IMG/VR virus record: IMGVR_UViG_3300042731_003254
Span: 1 to 52,683 of that record
DNA: 52,683 bases
Source of the DNA: a virus
Reading direction: 5' to 3' (one strand)
A model generated the notes under the pieces. The model did not search any database. It saw only the letters and a list, made by a program, of their open reading frames with translations, and was not told the DNA's origin. Positions 18,767 to 27,701 of the stretch are shown here, piece after piece (positions within the stretch are counted from its first letter, which is position 1; every line of letters starts with the position of its first letter). The position numbers and the translations under genes are program-made.

Positions 18767-19339
18767 TTATACAGTCATAAATTCTAATTTGGTATTGCCA
18801 CCATAAAATGTTAGGTGTCCAGTACCCATAAATCCTAATGCACCATTTCCAGTTGGTGCCCCATCTATGGTATATGTAGCATATACATATATACTAACAG
18901 AATTACTGGAACCATCAGGCCATGATGTATCTACATTAGCAGATGGCCATTGTTCCCATAAAGCATCCTGCCTATATGCTCCACCATTATGATTACTCTG
19001 ATCAGTGTTATCATAACCAATACGAATTACTTGTTCTGATGCAAATCCTATATAATATCTCTGCCCAGATGTTATAGATGCACCAGTAATCATAGAACTA
19101 CTAATCCAATTATCTGCTGATACTTCATTAGTTAGTATATTACCACAATCAAGAAAACTACCATCAAAATTATACATCATCATTCTTCTATCAATAGTAC
19201 TTGTATCAGTAGTTACCCAAACATATACTTGATCTAAAGTACCATTACTTGATGGTTTACCCATAATACACCTAATTCTATCCATACAATCTAAACCAGG
19301 TGAATTTGAGTTACTACCAGAAAACCCCATTTGTACCAT
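18767..19339 (-). CDS. Beta-sandwich adhesion protein
   Basis: 190 residues with patterns of a carbohydrate-binding jelly roll: TLDQVYVWVTTDTST, SGQRYYIGFASEQVIRIGYD, NSVSIYVYATYTIDG. It resembles the strand pattern in the 371-residue protein at 23771-24886 (LVSGTVYCITYINPS there; ITSGQRYYIGFAS here), so the two may share a domain. It lies 4 bases downstream of the SGNH-like gene. Inferred virion surface protein; family not recognised. Confidence 0.7.
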   Translation of the reverse strand: MVQMGFSGSNSNSPGLDCMDRIRCIMGKPSSNGTLDQVYVWVTTDTSTIDRRMMMYNFDGSFLDCGNILTNEVSADNWISSSMITGASITSGQRYYIGFASEQVIRIGYDNTDQSNHNGGAYRQDALWEQWPSANVDTSWPDGSSNSVSIYVYATYTIDGAPTGNGALGFMGTGHLTFYGGNTKLEFMTV

Positions 19340-19343
19340 ATTA

Positions 19344-20981
19344 TCATCCTATTGAAAATGTACGAGAACCACCAACTACAGTACAGTATATATCATATCT
19401 ACCAACACTGTAATCTGGTGTCCAGAATCCTTCAAAGTATGCTTTCCATTCTTGATTATCATGATCCCACCATGCCACCATTTCTCCATTAGCTAATCCA
19501 GATATCTTACTTGCTACTCCATGTAATGTAGTTTCATCATATAAGAAATAGCATGTGTAATTATATCCATTATTAACTCCATCTGTTAAAGATACAGAAT
19601 CTGTAGCGAAGAAATCATGAGCATCATCTATTTGCATATCTATAACTTGAGTATCAGATGTGTCTGTCATATATACTTTTATTACATCATATGTATCAGC
19701 ACTAAAATCAGTGCCAGTATCATCTCCATAATATTTTTCCCATAAGCCATCATCATTATCCCAAGATGATGCACTCCATGTGGCTATATATTCAGCAGAT
19801 TCATCGAATCCATCTATTAAGTCTTCTATATCACTTGCTGATGTAGAATCATCACCAAGCCATGCAAAATAGGATACTCCATCATTATGTATTTCTTGTT
19901 GCATAGCAAAGTCATAATATGCAGCATCATGAAAGCTATAGTCATCTGTTATAAAGTAATCTGTAGATGCATCATTAGCATCTGAATTAGGATGAGAATC
20001 ACCACTATTACCACCATATATAGTTTGTGTACGATATGGATATGCTCCATCAGAATCATAAGCTAGGAAATGGAACCAATCTAAGATAGCTACATTATTT
20101 ACACCAGGATTATCAGTATTATAATCTACTAACCATGTGTCCTTTAACCAGTTTACCCATATAGAGTAGTTTTCTCCTTCTGCTTCAGTGGCTGGTGTTC
20201 CACCCCCACCATAATGTCTAGAGGGAGATGTTACATAGATAAATAATGTATCTGGGTTATCAGCGAATATATCTTCTAGAGGATAATATGTATATTCTGG
20301 ACCACTTGCCCATTGTTTAGTATAAGTATTTCCTGCACCTGATGGATGTCTAAAGATAGCACTATAATTATTTCTATATTGTCCTGATAGAGCATCATTA
20401 AGATGAAAGAATGCATCAAATGGGTCACCAGGTGTGGTGCCTGCTCCCTGAACATCAGCTATAGGATAACATGATTTAAACATTATGATTCTATTCTCAC
20501 CATCAGCACATTCCCATGTCTTGAGTGTATCAAGATAATCATTAAACCAACATATCCAGTGATTCATATTAGTGAAATCACCAGTATAATCACCAGTATC
20601 AGTTTGATTCTCTCCTGTTAATGAATCTGGTCTACCAGAATCTGGAGACATATCTTCATCGTAATATATATCATTCCGTTCATCAATATACCCCTTGGCA
20701 TCTATAGCTGCACCTAGACAATCAGTACAACTATCATATAGCCAGTTACGACCACAAGAGTGGTGTATGAATACCCAATCATCAGTTCCAGATGTTGCAT
20801 CTGTCTGAGGTATTAATATAGGTAAAGAACCTCCTATTATAACTGCAGTTCCTGCTCCTACTGCTATTAATTTCTTTTTATGGTTCTTTATGAATTTAGA
20901 GATTTTATCTCTCTTTATATATGCAACACTACCTATAATTAATAATGTTGCAATTAATCCTAATATTATTAATGGACACAT
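19344..20981 (-). CDS. Membrane-anchored SGNH-hydrolase-like protein
   Basis: 545 residues. Two hydrophobic segments at about 3-21 and 38-58, with a Lys-rich linker between (NHKKKL), make this an unusual virion-region protein. The soluble part starts with a block-I-like motif, VFIHHSCGRNWL (Ser75). Later elements fit an SGNH/GDSL esterase fold: IIMFKSCYP (about 165-172), NVAILDWFHFLA (about 296-307) and a block-V-like DSHPNSDAN (His330). A C-terminal Trp-rich beta domain (VAWWDHDNQEWKAYFEGFW) resembles repeats of archaeal surface proteins. Inferred role: esterase acting on surface glycans, or a host-membrane display protein. Catalytic assignment is tentative. Confidence 0.65.
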   Translation of the reverse strand: MCPLIILGLIATLLIIGSVAYIKRDKISKFIKNHKKKLIAVGAGTAVIIGGSLPILIPQTDATSGTDDWVFIHHSCGRNWLYDSCTDCLGAAIDAKGYIDERNDIYYDEDMSPDSGRPDSLTGENQTDTGDYTGDFTNMNHWICWFNDYLDTLKTWECADGENRIIMFKSCYPIADVQGAGTTPGDPFDAFFHLNDALSGQYRNNYSAIFRHPSGAGNTYTKQWASGPEYTYYPLEDIFADNPDTLFIYVTSPSRHYGGGGTPATEAEGENYSIWVNWLKDTWLVDYNTDNPGVNNVAILDWFHFLAYDSDGAYPYRTQTIYGGNSGDSHPNSDANDASTDYFITDDYSFHDAAYYDFAMQQEIHNDGVSYFAWLGDDSTSASDIEDLIDGFDESAEYIATWSASSWDNDDGLWEKYYGDDTGTDFSADTYDVIKVYMTDTSDTQVIDMQIDDAHDFFATDSVSLTDGVNNGYNYTCYFLYDETTLHGVASKISGLANGEMVAWWDHDNQEWKAYFEGFWTPDYSVGRYDIYCTVVGGSRTFSIG

Positions 20982-20984
20982 ATT

Positions 20985-21371
20985 TTATCCTATCCAAAAG
21001 CTTTTTCCTGGAACTTTGTTTATTTTTACTGGTATCCCAGTATTAGAAAATCTTCCCCCAGCAGGAGAAACAGTTATAGTTATAGCTAAATCTAATCTCT
21101 TTGGTAAATCACCTATTTGAAAGGTGAATGTATCTGTAGAAGAATCACCACTATATGTTGAAGTGACTCTTATTGTATCACCACTTGAACAATAATCTTG
21201 TAGATTAATTTGATATTGACCACTTGTGCCAGCAGTATCAGTTCCATATGAAGCACTTGAATTACCAGATGCTATTACAGAAGCACCAGATAAGTATGAG
21301 CCTGAATTACTACTAATAGCTCCATATACAAAGTAAGGTACTGGTAAAGGCATTATACCATTGCCTGCCAA
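20985..21371 (-). CDS. Carboxypeptidase-regulatory/Ig-like small virion protein
   Basis: 128 residues. The N-terminus PLPVPYFVYGAI is followed by a single domain with the hallmark GASVIASG, TDTAGTSGQYQINLQDYC and GDTIRVTSTYSG, the pattern of carboxypeptidase-regulatory-like (CarboxypepD_reg) beta-sandwiches. The start lies 19 bases inside the 3' end of the tailspike gene, implying coupling. Probably a structural cap or adhesion domain. No membrane segment. Confidence 0.72.
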   Translation of the reverse strand: MAGNGIMPLPVPYFVYGAISSNSGSYLSGASVIASGNSSASYGTDTAGTSGQYQINLQDYCSSGDTIRVTSTYSGDSSTDTFTFQIGDLPKRLDLAITITVSPAGGRFSNTGIPVKINKVPGKSFWIG

Positions 21372-23758
21372 CTAAAGTATCTACTTCCTTCATCTGAATG
21401 ATATACTGTTATATTTGTATCGTCTTTAATAAATGAAAATAATATAGGAGTTGCTCCTGATGGTGCTATAGTTACCCAACTAGGTTCAGATGAACATCCA
21501 TGAGGTATAGTCCCCTCATCAGAAACTGTTGCCCAACCTTTTCTTATTTCAGATATAGTTTGACCACTAGTACCAACTTGGAAGGTATTAGCTGAGAAAT
21601 ATGCTATATTATGAATACCATATGTTCCACCCCAATCTTTATCAGCATCTATTATTAAGTCTGATAAATCTCCAGCTCCCTGACCTGATACTGTACTTGC
21701 TATCCATATAGAGCCATTCCATACTAAAGATTGTCCAGATGCAGGAGTCTGTGAAGAAACATCAGATAATGAAGATAATGGCATATCAATATACATAGTT
21801 GTTGCAATACCATCGTGCCAAATGGTATCAACTGAAGACAAACCAGATGCTAATGTAACTTGACTAGAGGCATCACTTGTAATACCTGATTGAGCATATA
21901 CATTATCTAACCAACTTGTAAATTGTGATGATGGATAATGTATATCAGCATTACTAGAATGTCCATAATATGAACCACTAATTGAATTTCCTAATGATGA
22001 TGGATATGCTGTGATATCCACATAGTGCTTATTGGCTGCTCCTGAATTGTAAGTTGGATCTGCTAATCCAGATAACTCACCTATAAATTCCACTGCACCA
22101 GAAAATATAGAAGGACCAGATACTTGGAAATTATAAGTTCCATAATCATGATCAGTAGGAGCTAATATTAATTCAGTTCCTCTGCCATTAGTAAAGTTTA
22201 AATTATTTGTTGATATATATGGCCATAATGAATCATATATACCTGGGTTATTCTTAATTGTATTTACTCCATCTGCATTAGCCTCATATATCCTCCAAGC
22301 ATCACCATCATATACATCAGTTATTATATTACCTATAATGGAACTACTAACACATCCTGCAGTTATCCTGATACCTCTTGCAGATGAATATATTATATTA
22401 CCAACTACTGTAGCATAATCTGCACCACCTTGTAAATGTATAGCTTCTCTATTAGCATAACCTGTTGATATATTCTCAAAAGAATTGCCAACTATAGTAC
22501 AGTGAGTTCTCTGAACATCTATACCCTTACTAGCTATTAAATTAAATCTATTATTTGCAATTACAGTTTTATTGCCAGCCATATGGATTGCATTATAACT
22601 AGAATCATTAAAGTAATTGCCATCTACTATACAATTTGCAGCATTTTGTATATATACTTGAGCACCACTTGACCATGTAGGATTTCCATTAGATGAAAAA
22701 GCTGCACCCTTACTGAAATTATTATTAGCTATTCTAGCATTAGCTGAATGAGAACCACTGCAATATATCCATGAATGATAAGCATGACCAATGAATGAAT
22801 TATTATTGATACCCCAATTACTCCCAGGTCTAATTGCCCATCTCACTCCACTTGTATCTGGCACAACTCCACTATATACTTCAAAGTAACAATTAGATAC
22901 TATACCCCTAGTAGATGCTACACAACTACCAGATAAATCAGATTCTGCAAATATATCACAATAGTAATTTAACTCAAAGTAAGTATTAAGAAATGCAGGA
23001 TGAGTTGTCTTATCAAAGTTTGCATATAAATAGACAGTAGGTTCTGAACCTGATACTCCACAATATTTAATTACTGAATCACTTAGAGTTGGTCCTCTAG
23101 TATTATTATGCCTAATAGCTATACCTGATATATCCCAAATATTAAGTCTTTCAAATATAGGGAAATGTGCACAGTTACAATTAATACCTATTCCTGTATA
23201 TTGTCTATCATCACCATCTATCATTAAGTCACAAATATGAGTATTCCAAGGAAAACTAAATGGTACTGTTGTTCCACTTATCCATATAACTCCACTTGGT
23301 AAATTAGCACCCATAAGTAATCTAGTTCCATGTCCTGTAGTTGTAGTCCCTCTAGCACCTTGAATAGTTATACCATGTCTCCTTATTATTATTGGTGTTG
23401 TTACAGTATAATTTCCTTGTGGTATAAATACTGTACCACCAGAAGTTCCTAAATCATCTATAGCAACCTGTATATTATCAACTACTGCTGGCCATGCTCC
23501 ACCCTGACTATTTCTTATCATTGTAGCTAATGGACCAGTTATGAGATTACTTGATATAGTGTTTGCTGATATATATGGAAATGTTCCATATCCTGAAGGA
23601 TGATATAAAGTATCTAGAGATGATGATGGAAAATGAATTAAAGCATTGCTAGAATGACCATTTAAATTACTACTAATGCTAGTAATAACATCTATTCTCT
23701 CATTTACATCTCCTGATGGGATTACATCCCCAAGAGATACTTTAGTATTCCATGACAT
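21353..23758 (-). CDS. Tailspike with right-handed beta-helix (pectin-lyase-like) domain
   Basis: 801 residues. The N-terminal part has a GHSSNALIHFPSS module. From about 115 to 480 there is a typical pectate-lyase-like helix: NIQVAIDDLGTSGGTVFIPQ, GNYTVTTPIIIRRHGITIQG, then many N-x-h/I-x-G rungs (IANNNF, IVDGNYFNDSS, VIANNRFNLI, IVGNSFENIS, IIGNIITDV). Fibre modules shared with 17374-18750 follow (SGAANKHYVD, PASGQSLVWNGSIW). The C-terminus (IPHGCSSEPSWVTIAPSG, then WQAMV) is a common fibre tip. Tailspikes of this fold bind or cleave polysaccharide; I could not assign catalytic residues. Confidence 0.88.
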   Translation of the reverse strand: MSWNTKVSLGDVIPSGDVNERIDVITSISSNLNGHSSNALIHFPSSSLDTLYHPSGYGTFPYISANTISSNLITGPLATMIRNSQGGAWPAVVDNIQVAIDDLGTSGGTVFIPQGNYTVTTPIIIRRHGITIQGARGTTTTGHGTRLLMGANLPSGVIWISGTTVPFSFPWNTHICDLMIDGDDRQYTGIGINCNCAHFPIFERLNIWDISGIAIRHNNTRGPTLSDSVIKYCGVSGSEPTVYLYANFDKTTHPAFLNTYFELNYYCDIFAESDLSGSCVASTRGIVSNCYFEVYSGVVPDTSGVRWAIRPGSNWGINNNSFIGHAYHSWIYCSGSHSANARIANNNFSKGAAFSSNGNPTWSSGAQVYIQNAANCIVDGNYFNDSSYNAIHMAGNKTVIANNRFNLIASKGIDVQRTHCTIVGNSFENISTGYANREAIHLQGGADYATVVGNIIYSSARGIRITAGCVSSSIIGNIITDVYDGDAWRIYEANADGVNTIKNNPGIYDSLWPYISTNNLNFTNGRGTELILAPTDHDYGTYNFQVSGPSIFSGAVEFIGELSGLADPTYNSGAANKHYVDITAYPSSLGNSISGSYYGHSSNADIHYPSSQFTSWLDNVYAQSGITSDASSQVTLASGLSSVDTIWHDGIATTMYIDMPLSSLSDVSSQTPASGQSLVWNGSIWIASTVSGQGAGDLSDLIIDADKDWGGTYGIHNIAYFSANTFQVGTSGQTISEIRKGWATVSDEGTIPHGCSSEPSWVTIAPSGATPILFSFIKDDTNITVYHSDEGSRYFSWQAMV

Positions 23759-23770
23759 TTTATAACCTTA

Positions 23771-24886
23771 TTAAATTTGACATATTGACATTTCTCTACT
23801 TTTAGTTCTATAAATTCCATAAATTGAATAGTGAAGAGTAGTTTGAGCATCTCCTAATGGATCAGGCCAAGTAGGCCATCCAGCATAACTATCATATGTG
23901 CATGTACTTGGTGAAGTATCCACATATCTTAATCTACAACTACCATCCCCAGATTCTGCTACAATAGATATATAATATCTTGTATTACCTGATAAATATG
24001 GTTCAGGATTAAAAGTTCTAGTTATCCAATGTGTACCATTACCTTCTGTAACTGGTACAAATTGTGATGATGCTATTATATTTCCTGCATAGGTACTACT
24101 ATAGTCATCGTATTCATATAGTGCAATTGCAATACCACTAGCATAACCAGTTCCTATATTAATATAACCAGATACACTTTCTAGATAACCTGGTTCTGTA
24201 GTTTCAAACCATATTGATCTTATATTATTTTCTAAAACTACATCTAATGATGGTGCAGCAAATGTATTACCAACAATTATTTTATGTTGATTAGTTTCCA
24301 TCTTACCTGTTCCAGCTATCTGTATAACTCCTGGAGTTGTTCCAATTTCACCATATACATAGAATATACCATCAATTGTATATGCTCCCCAAGAACCATT
24401 ATTATAGCGATTTGCATTTCCATTATGTGTTGGTGCCGAAGTATCTACTGCAATCACTGGATGCCAAGCACTTGTTATTGTACCAGAGGATGGATTTATA
24501 TATGTAATACAATACACTGTACCTGATACTAATTGGATTCTATTTTCACCAGTAAAGGTATAAGTTTCTATACTAAATGTTGGAGATGTTGTAAATGTTG
24601 ATACATCTATCGGATCACTTATTGCAAGATAATCCCATGCTCCACCAGATTGATATCCACCACCACCAAATGTACCTGAATGAGCAAATAATGCTGCCCA
24701 AGAATATCCAGTTGGTGAATTAATTTTAGCTAAATAGAATTCTACTGAATCTAATGTACAATTAACTGATGGTCTAAATGATTGTCCAAAGGCACTAGAA
24801 TAAGTGCTATCTGAAGGATGATGATCCCTCTCATTTGCAACTCCATTATAATTACTGGATGGATAACTATCTATTAAAACTGCCAT
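23771..24886 (-). CDS. Two-domain beta-sandwich adhesion protein
   Basis: 371 residues. Two similar sandwich domains appear. The first runs from about 25 to 170 (AFGQSFRPSVNCTLDSVEFY, LVSGTVYCITYI). The second runs from about 205 to 355 (GYLESVSGYINIG, GIAIALYEYDD, YLSGNTRYYISIVAE). The pattern matches the 'choice-of-anchor' type extracellular sandwiches. There is no signal peptide. It is the first gene of the adhesion block, after a 126-base gap that could hold a promoter. Confidence 0.75.
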   Translation of the reverse strand: MAVLIDSYPSSNYNGVANERDHHPSDSTYSSAFGQSFRPSVNCTLDSVEFYLAKINSPTGYSWAALFAHSGTFGGGGYQSGGAWDYLAISDPIDVSTFTTSPTFSIETYTFTGENRIQLVSGTVYCITYINPSSGTITSAWHPVIAVDTSAPTHNGNANRYNNGSWGAYTIDGIFYVYGEIGTTPGVIQIAGTGKMETNQHKIIVGNTFAAPSLDVVLENNIRSIWFETTEPGYLESVSGYINIGTGYASGIAIALYEYDDYSSTYAGNIIASSQFVPVTEGNGTHWITRTFNPEPYLSGNTRYYISIVAESGDGSCRLRYVDTSPSTCTYDSYAGWPTWPDPLGDAQTTLHYSIYGIYRTKSREMSICQI

Positions 24887-25012
24887 TTATAAACCTTATA
24901 TAAACTAAACCTATTTAAATCTAAACAAAATTTACATAAAAGTTGGTATCTATTTTTCTAAGTGTTATCGAGTGTCTTTATAATATTAGATTAGTTGACT
25001 TTAGAATTTAGT
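24887..25012 (-). promoter_or_regulatory. Possible promoter for the adhesion block
   Basis: A 126-base AT-rich gap, one of the largest in the leftward half. On the minus strand it contains ATTTAAATAGG and TTTATATAAGG shortly before the ATG at 24886. The TATA-like strings are too close to that ATG for a long leader, so a leaderless or nearly leaderless start would be implied. Evidence is by base composition only. Confidence 0.3.
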
Positions 25013-25675
25013 CTACACAACTTCAGTATCCCCATTTTCATTTACTTTCATAAGGAACTTTATGTTTGTTCCTCGAGTAGTAAATTGTTTCCCTATATAA
25101 TATTCAATCCATCTATTCTCCTTTGTATGAGAACCAGATGTTATTACTATTCTTTGGAGATATCCCTTTGCTCGTCCACAGACTGAGCACATACCCATAG
25201 AGGCATCATTGAAAGATTCATATATTCTTCCACAAGACTTACATTTGTAGTAGTCTTTTGCTCCACAATGTGGACAAATTGCACATACTTCATCTCTTTT
25301 TATACCAAGTTGCTTATCTACTTTCTTTATTGAGAATCTTGGTTCACCACTGAAATGAAATTTCTTATTACACTTTTTACAGACATGATATACTTCTTGA
25401 CTAATAAATATATCCCTATAATATATAGGTCTGTCCTCCTTATTGAAATTTATTTCGTATTTTGATAGAAATGGTATTGATATACATTTATTACCATTAT
25501 CTGTTACTCCCTTTGCTAGTTTTCTAGAAAAGGGATATAATCCAAATTTTTTTAATTTCTTAATATTAATAGAATCAAATCTATTTTCTTTGTATGTTTT
25601 TTCATCAAATTGTAATAGCTTAGTATTGTCATCATACTCTGCTATCCAATAATAAACCAATGGTCTATTAGACAT
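25013..25675 (-). CDS. Multi-zinc-ribbon protein
   Basis: 220 residues. The N-terminal half (LLQFDEKTYKEN, FGLYPFSRKLAKG) is unfamiliar. The centre holds four CxxC pairs: CKKC, CPHC, CKSC and CSVC, arranged as two or three treble-clef/zinc-ribbon units at about residues 98-170. The C-terminus is charged. It lies between tail tube-side genes and the adhesion block but does not look structural. It could be a nucleic-acid-binding regulator or a metal-stabilised tail component. Family not recognised. Confidence 0.75.
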   Translation of the reverse strand: MSNRPLVYYWIAEYDDNTKLLQFDEKTYKENRFDSINIKKLKKFGLYPFSRKLAKGVTDNGNKCISIPFLSKYEINFNKEDRPIYYRDIFISQEVYHVCKKCNKKFHFSGEPRFSIKKVDKQLGIKRDEVCAICPHCGAKDYYKCKSCGRIYESFNDASMGMCSVCGRAKGYLQRIVITSGSHTKENRWIEYYIGKQFTTRGTNIKFLMKVNENGDTEVV

Positions 25676-25744
25676 AAGTTCTCCTGAGGCTTGTATGCCA
25701 CGATATCATTCATTTTATTGAAGTAATGACAGAATTAACTACAT

Positions 25745-26401
25745 TTAGACTTCAGTGTAAACCCATGTTGCTGTTTTATCGGGTTTATCCCCTTGAACTG
25801 CACCAGATCCAACCCATACTTGAGTTACTATACAATAAGATCTACCACCAGATGTTCCTTGGATGTTACCTGATTGTACCCAATATGCATTGCTTAGTGA
25901 ATTAAAATCAGCAGTACTTGTACAACCACCAGATAATGCACCACCTACACTTCTATAGTATGTGTGACCATTTGAAGTACTTGATATAAAGTAACCAAAT
26001 GAACCAGCTACTCCATCTCCTTGATCATATGCACTAGATGGAAATCCCTGTGTACTTGCTCTTGCTTCTGCTATAGTGCCTCCTGAAATACCAATGTATA
26101 AGTCACCTTTGTTACCTAAGTTCCAATCTTCTCCAATATTAGAGCTTGTATATGTAATATACCATCTAACATTCTTTATATATTGAGTTGCTGGAGATGT
26201 AGCATTAATACAATGAGTTACCCAATATGAGCCACTAAATCCACTATCTGTAGTTGGTATTGGTATAGGATTTGTAGTATTTGAAGCACCAGAATCATCT
26301 GCTGTGTAATATCTAGTTCTAGTTGCTAGACTCTTTACTGTATAAGTAGCTCCTGCTATATTAGGACCTGTTATTTGTTCTATTTGAACTGTTGCTGCCA
26401 T
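25745..26401 (-). CDS. Probable tail or baseplate beta protein
   Basis: 218 residues, no Lys-rich tail or membrane segment. Rich in Thr/Ser/Gly/Tyr with strand patterns: VQIEQITGPNIAG, SLATRTRYYTADDSG, NVRWYITYTSSN, NKGDLYIGISGGTI, SYCIVTQVWVGSGA. It follows the tail chaperone, where many siphoviruses place tail tip or minor tail genes. The family is not recognised. Structural role inferred from position and composition. Confidence 0.72.
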   Translation of the reverse strand: MAATVQIEQITGPNIAGATYTVKSLATRTRYYTADDSGASNTTNPIPIPTTDSGFSGSYWVTHCINATSPATQYIKNVRWYITYTSSNIGEDWNLGNKGDLYIGISGGTIAEARASTQGFPSSAYDQGDGVAGSFGYFISSTSNGHTYYRSVGGALSGGCTSTADFNSLSNAYWVQSGNIQGTSGGRSYCIVTQVWVGSGAVQGDKPDKTATWVYTEV

Positions 26402-26450
26402 AAATATTCACCATATTTAACATATTAAATAATAAACATACAGATTGACA

Positions 26451-26639
26451 TTATCTCTTTCTACCTCTTGGTTTTGCTTTATTATATGCTTTTGCTTTTT
26501 CTTCATATTCGTGAATCATCGCCCTTTCAAGAAAGGCAATACCCACAGGATTCTTTTCCCTATGCTCACCTAATTGATCTGGAGTACAATGTAAGAATTC
26601 ACAAAGTTTATACTCTAGAATTCCATATGGTGACTTAAC
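26451..26639 (-). CDS. Frameshifted extension of the tail assembly chaperone (GT-like part)
   Basis: A 62-codon frame with no start codon of its own at its beginning. It opens in the +1 frame exactly where the upstream chaperone gene stops. It encodes VKSPYGILEYKLCEFL, HCTPDQLGEHREKNPVG and a basic tail ending KPRGRKR. The overlap window is bounded by a TAG in the +1 frame and the TAA of the zero frame and contains TCC TTT CGT TAA. A +1 slip on TTT to TTC by the same Phe tRNA, stimulated by the rare CGT and the stop, would give a 240-residue fusion. This parallels the G/GT chaperones of many long-tailed phages, most of which use -1 shifts. Confidence 0.75.
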   Translation of the reverse strand, partial: VKSPYGILEYKLCEFLHCTPDQLGEHREKNPVGIAFLERAMIHEYEEKAKAYNKAKPRGRKR

Positions 26640-27174
26640 GAAAGGAATCTAGTTCACTAGACTCGAGTCCACCTGTTTGTGATATAGCCATTACAGCCAT
26701 AACAAACCCCATTAGGACGTCTACTGGAGCTGTTTCCCAGAATGTTTGATTAAACTTCTTATCAACTGATAGTTCCTCTGCTAGTTTTGGTAATTGTTCA
26801 TAAATGTTTACCATTTTACTTAGATTCTTTGGATCTGATGTATTATCATAGAGCATAGCTTCTGCTGTTAGTTTCATCATTATAATCATTTGTTTTTGAT
26901 TCGGTCTGTAAGCTTTTATTACTCTATTTGTATCAGACGAAGTTTTGAAAGGGATTCTTAGGATTCCCTCTTTAAAATCCCTTTCTAAAAGATCTCTAGT
27001 TGCAATTTGTCTACTAACATCAGTCATCTTTGTTGTTTTATCTTCACTGATAAGTTTCATAGCATCTTCTTTGGATTCAGCAGTTCTTACTTTTTGATTA
27101 TCTTTTCCTTTCTCAAGTTTCTCCTGATTAGGTAATTTAGCTATAGGAACTTTTTTTACTTTTTCCTCTGGCAT
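26635..27174 (-). CDS. Tail assembly chaperone (G-like short form)
   Basis: 179 residues, hydrophilic and helical (MPEEKVKKVPIAKLP; RDLLERDFKEGILRIPFKT; KQMIIMMKLTAEAMLYDN; VDVLMGFVMAVMAIS). It has the size and position (after the tube genes, before tail tip genes) of the lambda G/T-type chaperone that coats the tape measure before tube assembly. It ends ELDSFR-stop, immediately followed in the +1 frame by a 62-codon extension, so both a short and a long product are expected. A good GGAGG ribosome site (AGGAGGTGAATAAGG) precedes the start. Family assignment rests on position plus the frameshift. Confidence 0.75.
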   Translation of the reverse strand: MPEEKVKKVPIAKLPNQEKLEKGKDNQKVRTAESKEDAMKLISEDKTTKMTDVSRQIATRDLLERDFKEGILRIPFKTSSDTNRVIKAYRPNQKQMIIMMKLTAEAMLYDNTSDPKNLSKMVNIYEQLPKLAEELSVDKKFNQTFWETAPVDVLMGFVMAVMAISQTGGLESSELDSFR

Positions 27175-27224
27175 ACCTTATTCACCTCCTGAATTACCAG
27201 AAATTCAATATTACATTAATGTAT

Positions 27225-27683
27225 CTACAATGGACCATCGCTAATGACTGCCCCTGTACCACCGACTCTATACTGAACACTTGATACTAAATATGGGTAT
27301 AGTAATGAAAAGTCGAAACTTCCTTCACTAATTGTATCTGCATCACCTAATGTAAAATCAAATGATGTTACTTGACAACTTCTGAAATAGAAGTGCAATG
27401 AGTTTGTACCAAAGTTTCCAGATATTTTTACTGGAGTTGCACTAACTAATGCATCGACTAAAACCCCTAAACCAGTTGTAGTTAAGCGACATGCTGTTGC
27501 TGAACCATCTATTGACATTGAACCTGCCAAGAAATAATTACCCTCTTCCCCTAATAGTTCTTGTTCTGAAACACCCTTTGCGAGTGTTAAAGTAAAGTCA
27601 GAGAGAGCGTATGAACTGTGTGCTACTCCAGAGATCCAAATTGAGGTATTATTACCCCTATAAGTTGTTGGTGTTGCTGCCAT
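27225..27683 (-). CDS. Tail tube protein, copy B
   Basis: 152 residues, paralogue of the next gene upstream. Shared motifs are SDFT..KG.SEQELLGEEGNYF, G.MSI.GS.T.C and GDADTISEGSFDF.LLYPY.VS. Tail tube proteins of long non-contractile and contractile tails have this length and beta-rich character and stack as hexamers around the tape measure. Two tube paralogues may form separate parts of the tail or one may be a tail tip or tube-initiator form. Located directly before the chaperone, which supports the call. Confidence 0.75.
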   Translation of the reverse strand: MAATPTTYRGNNTSIWISGVAHSSYALSDFTLTLAKGVSEQELLGEEGNYFLAGSMSIDGSATACRLTTTGLGVLVDALVSATPVKISGNFGTNSLHFYFRSCQVTSFDFTLGDADTISEGSFDFSLLYPYLVSSVQYRVGGTGAVISDGPL

Positions 27684-27701
27684 ATATTACTCACCTCTTT
27701 A

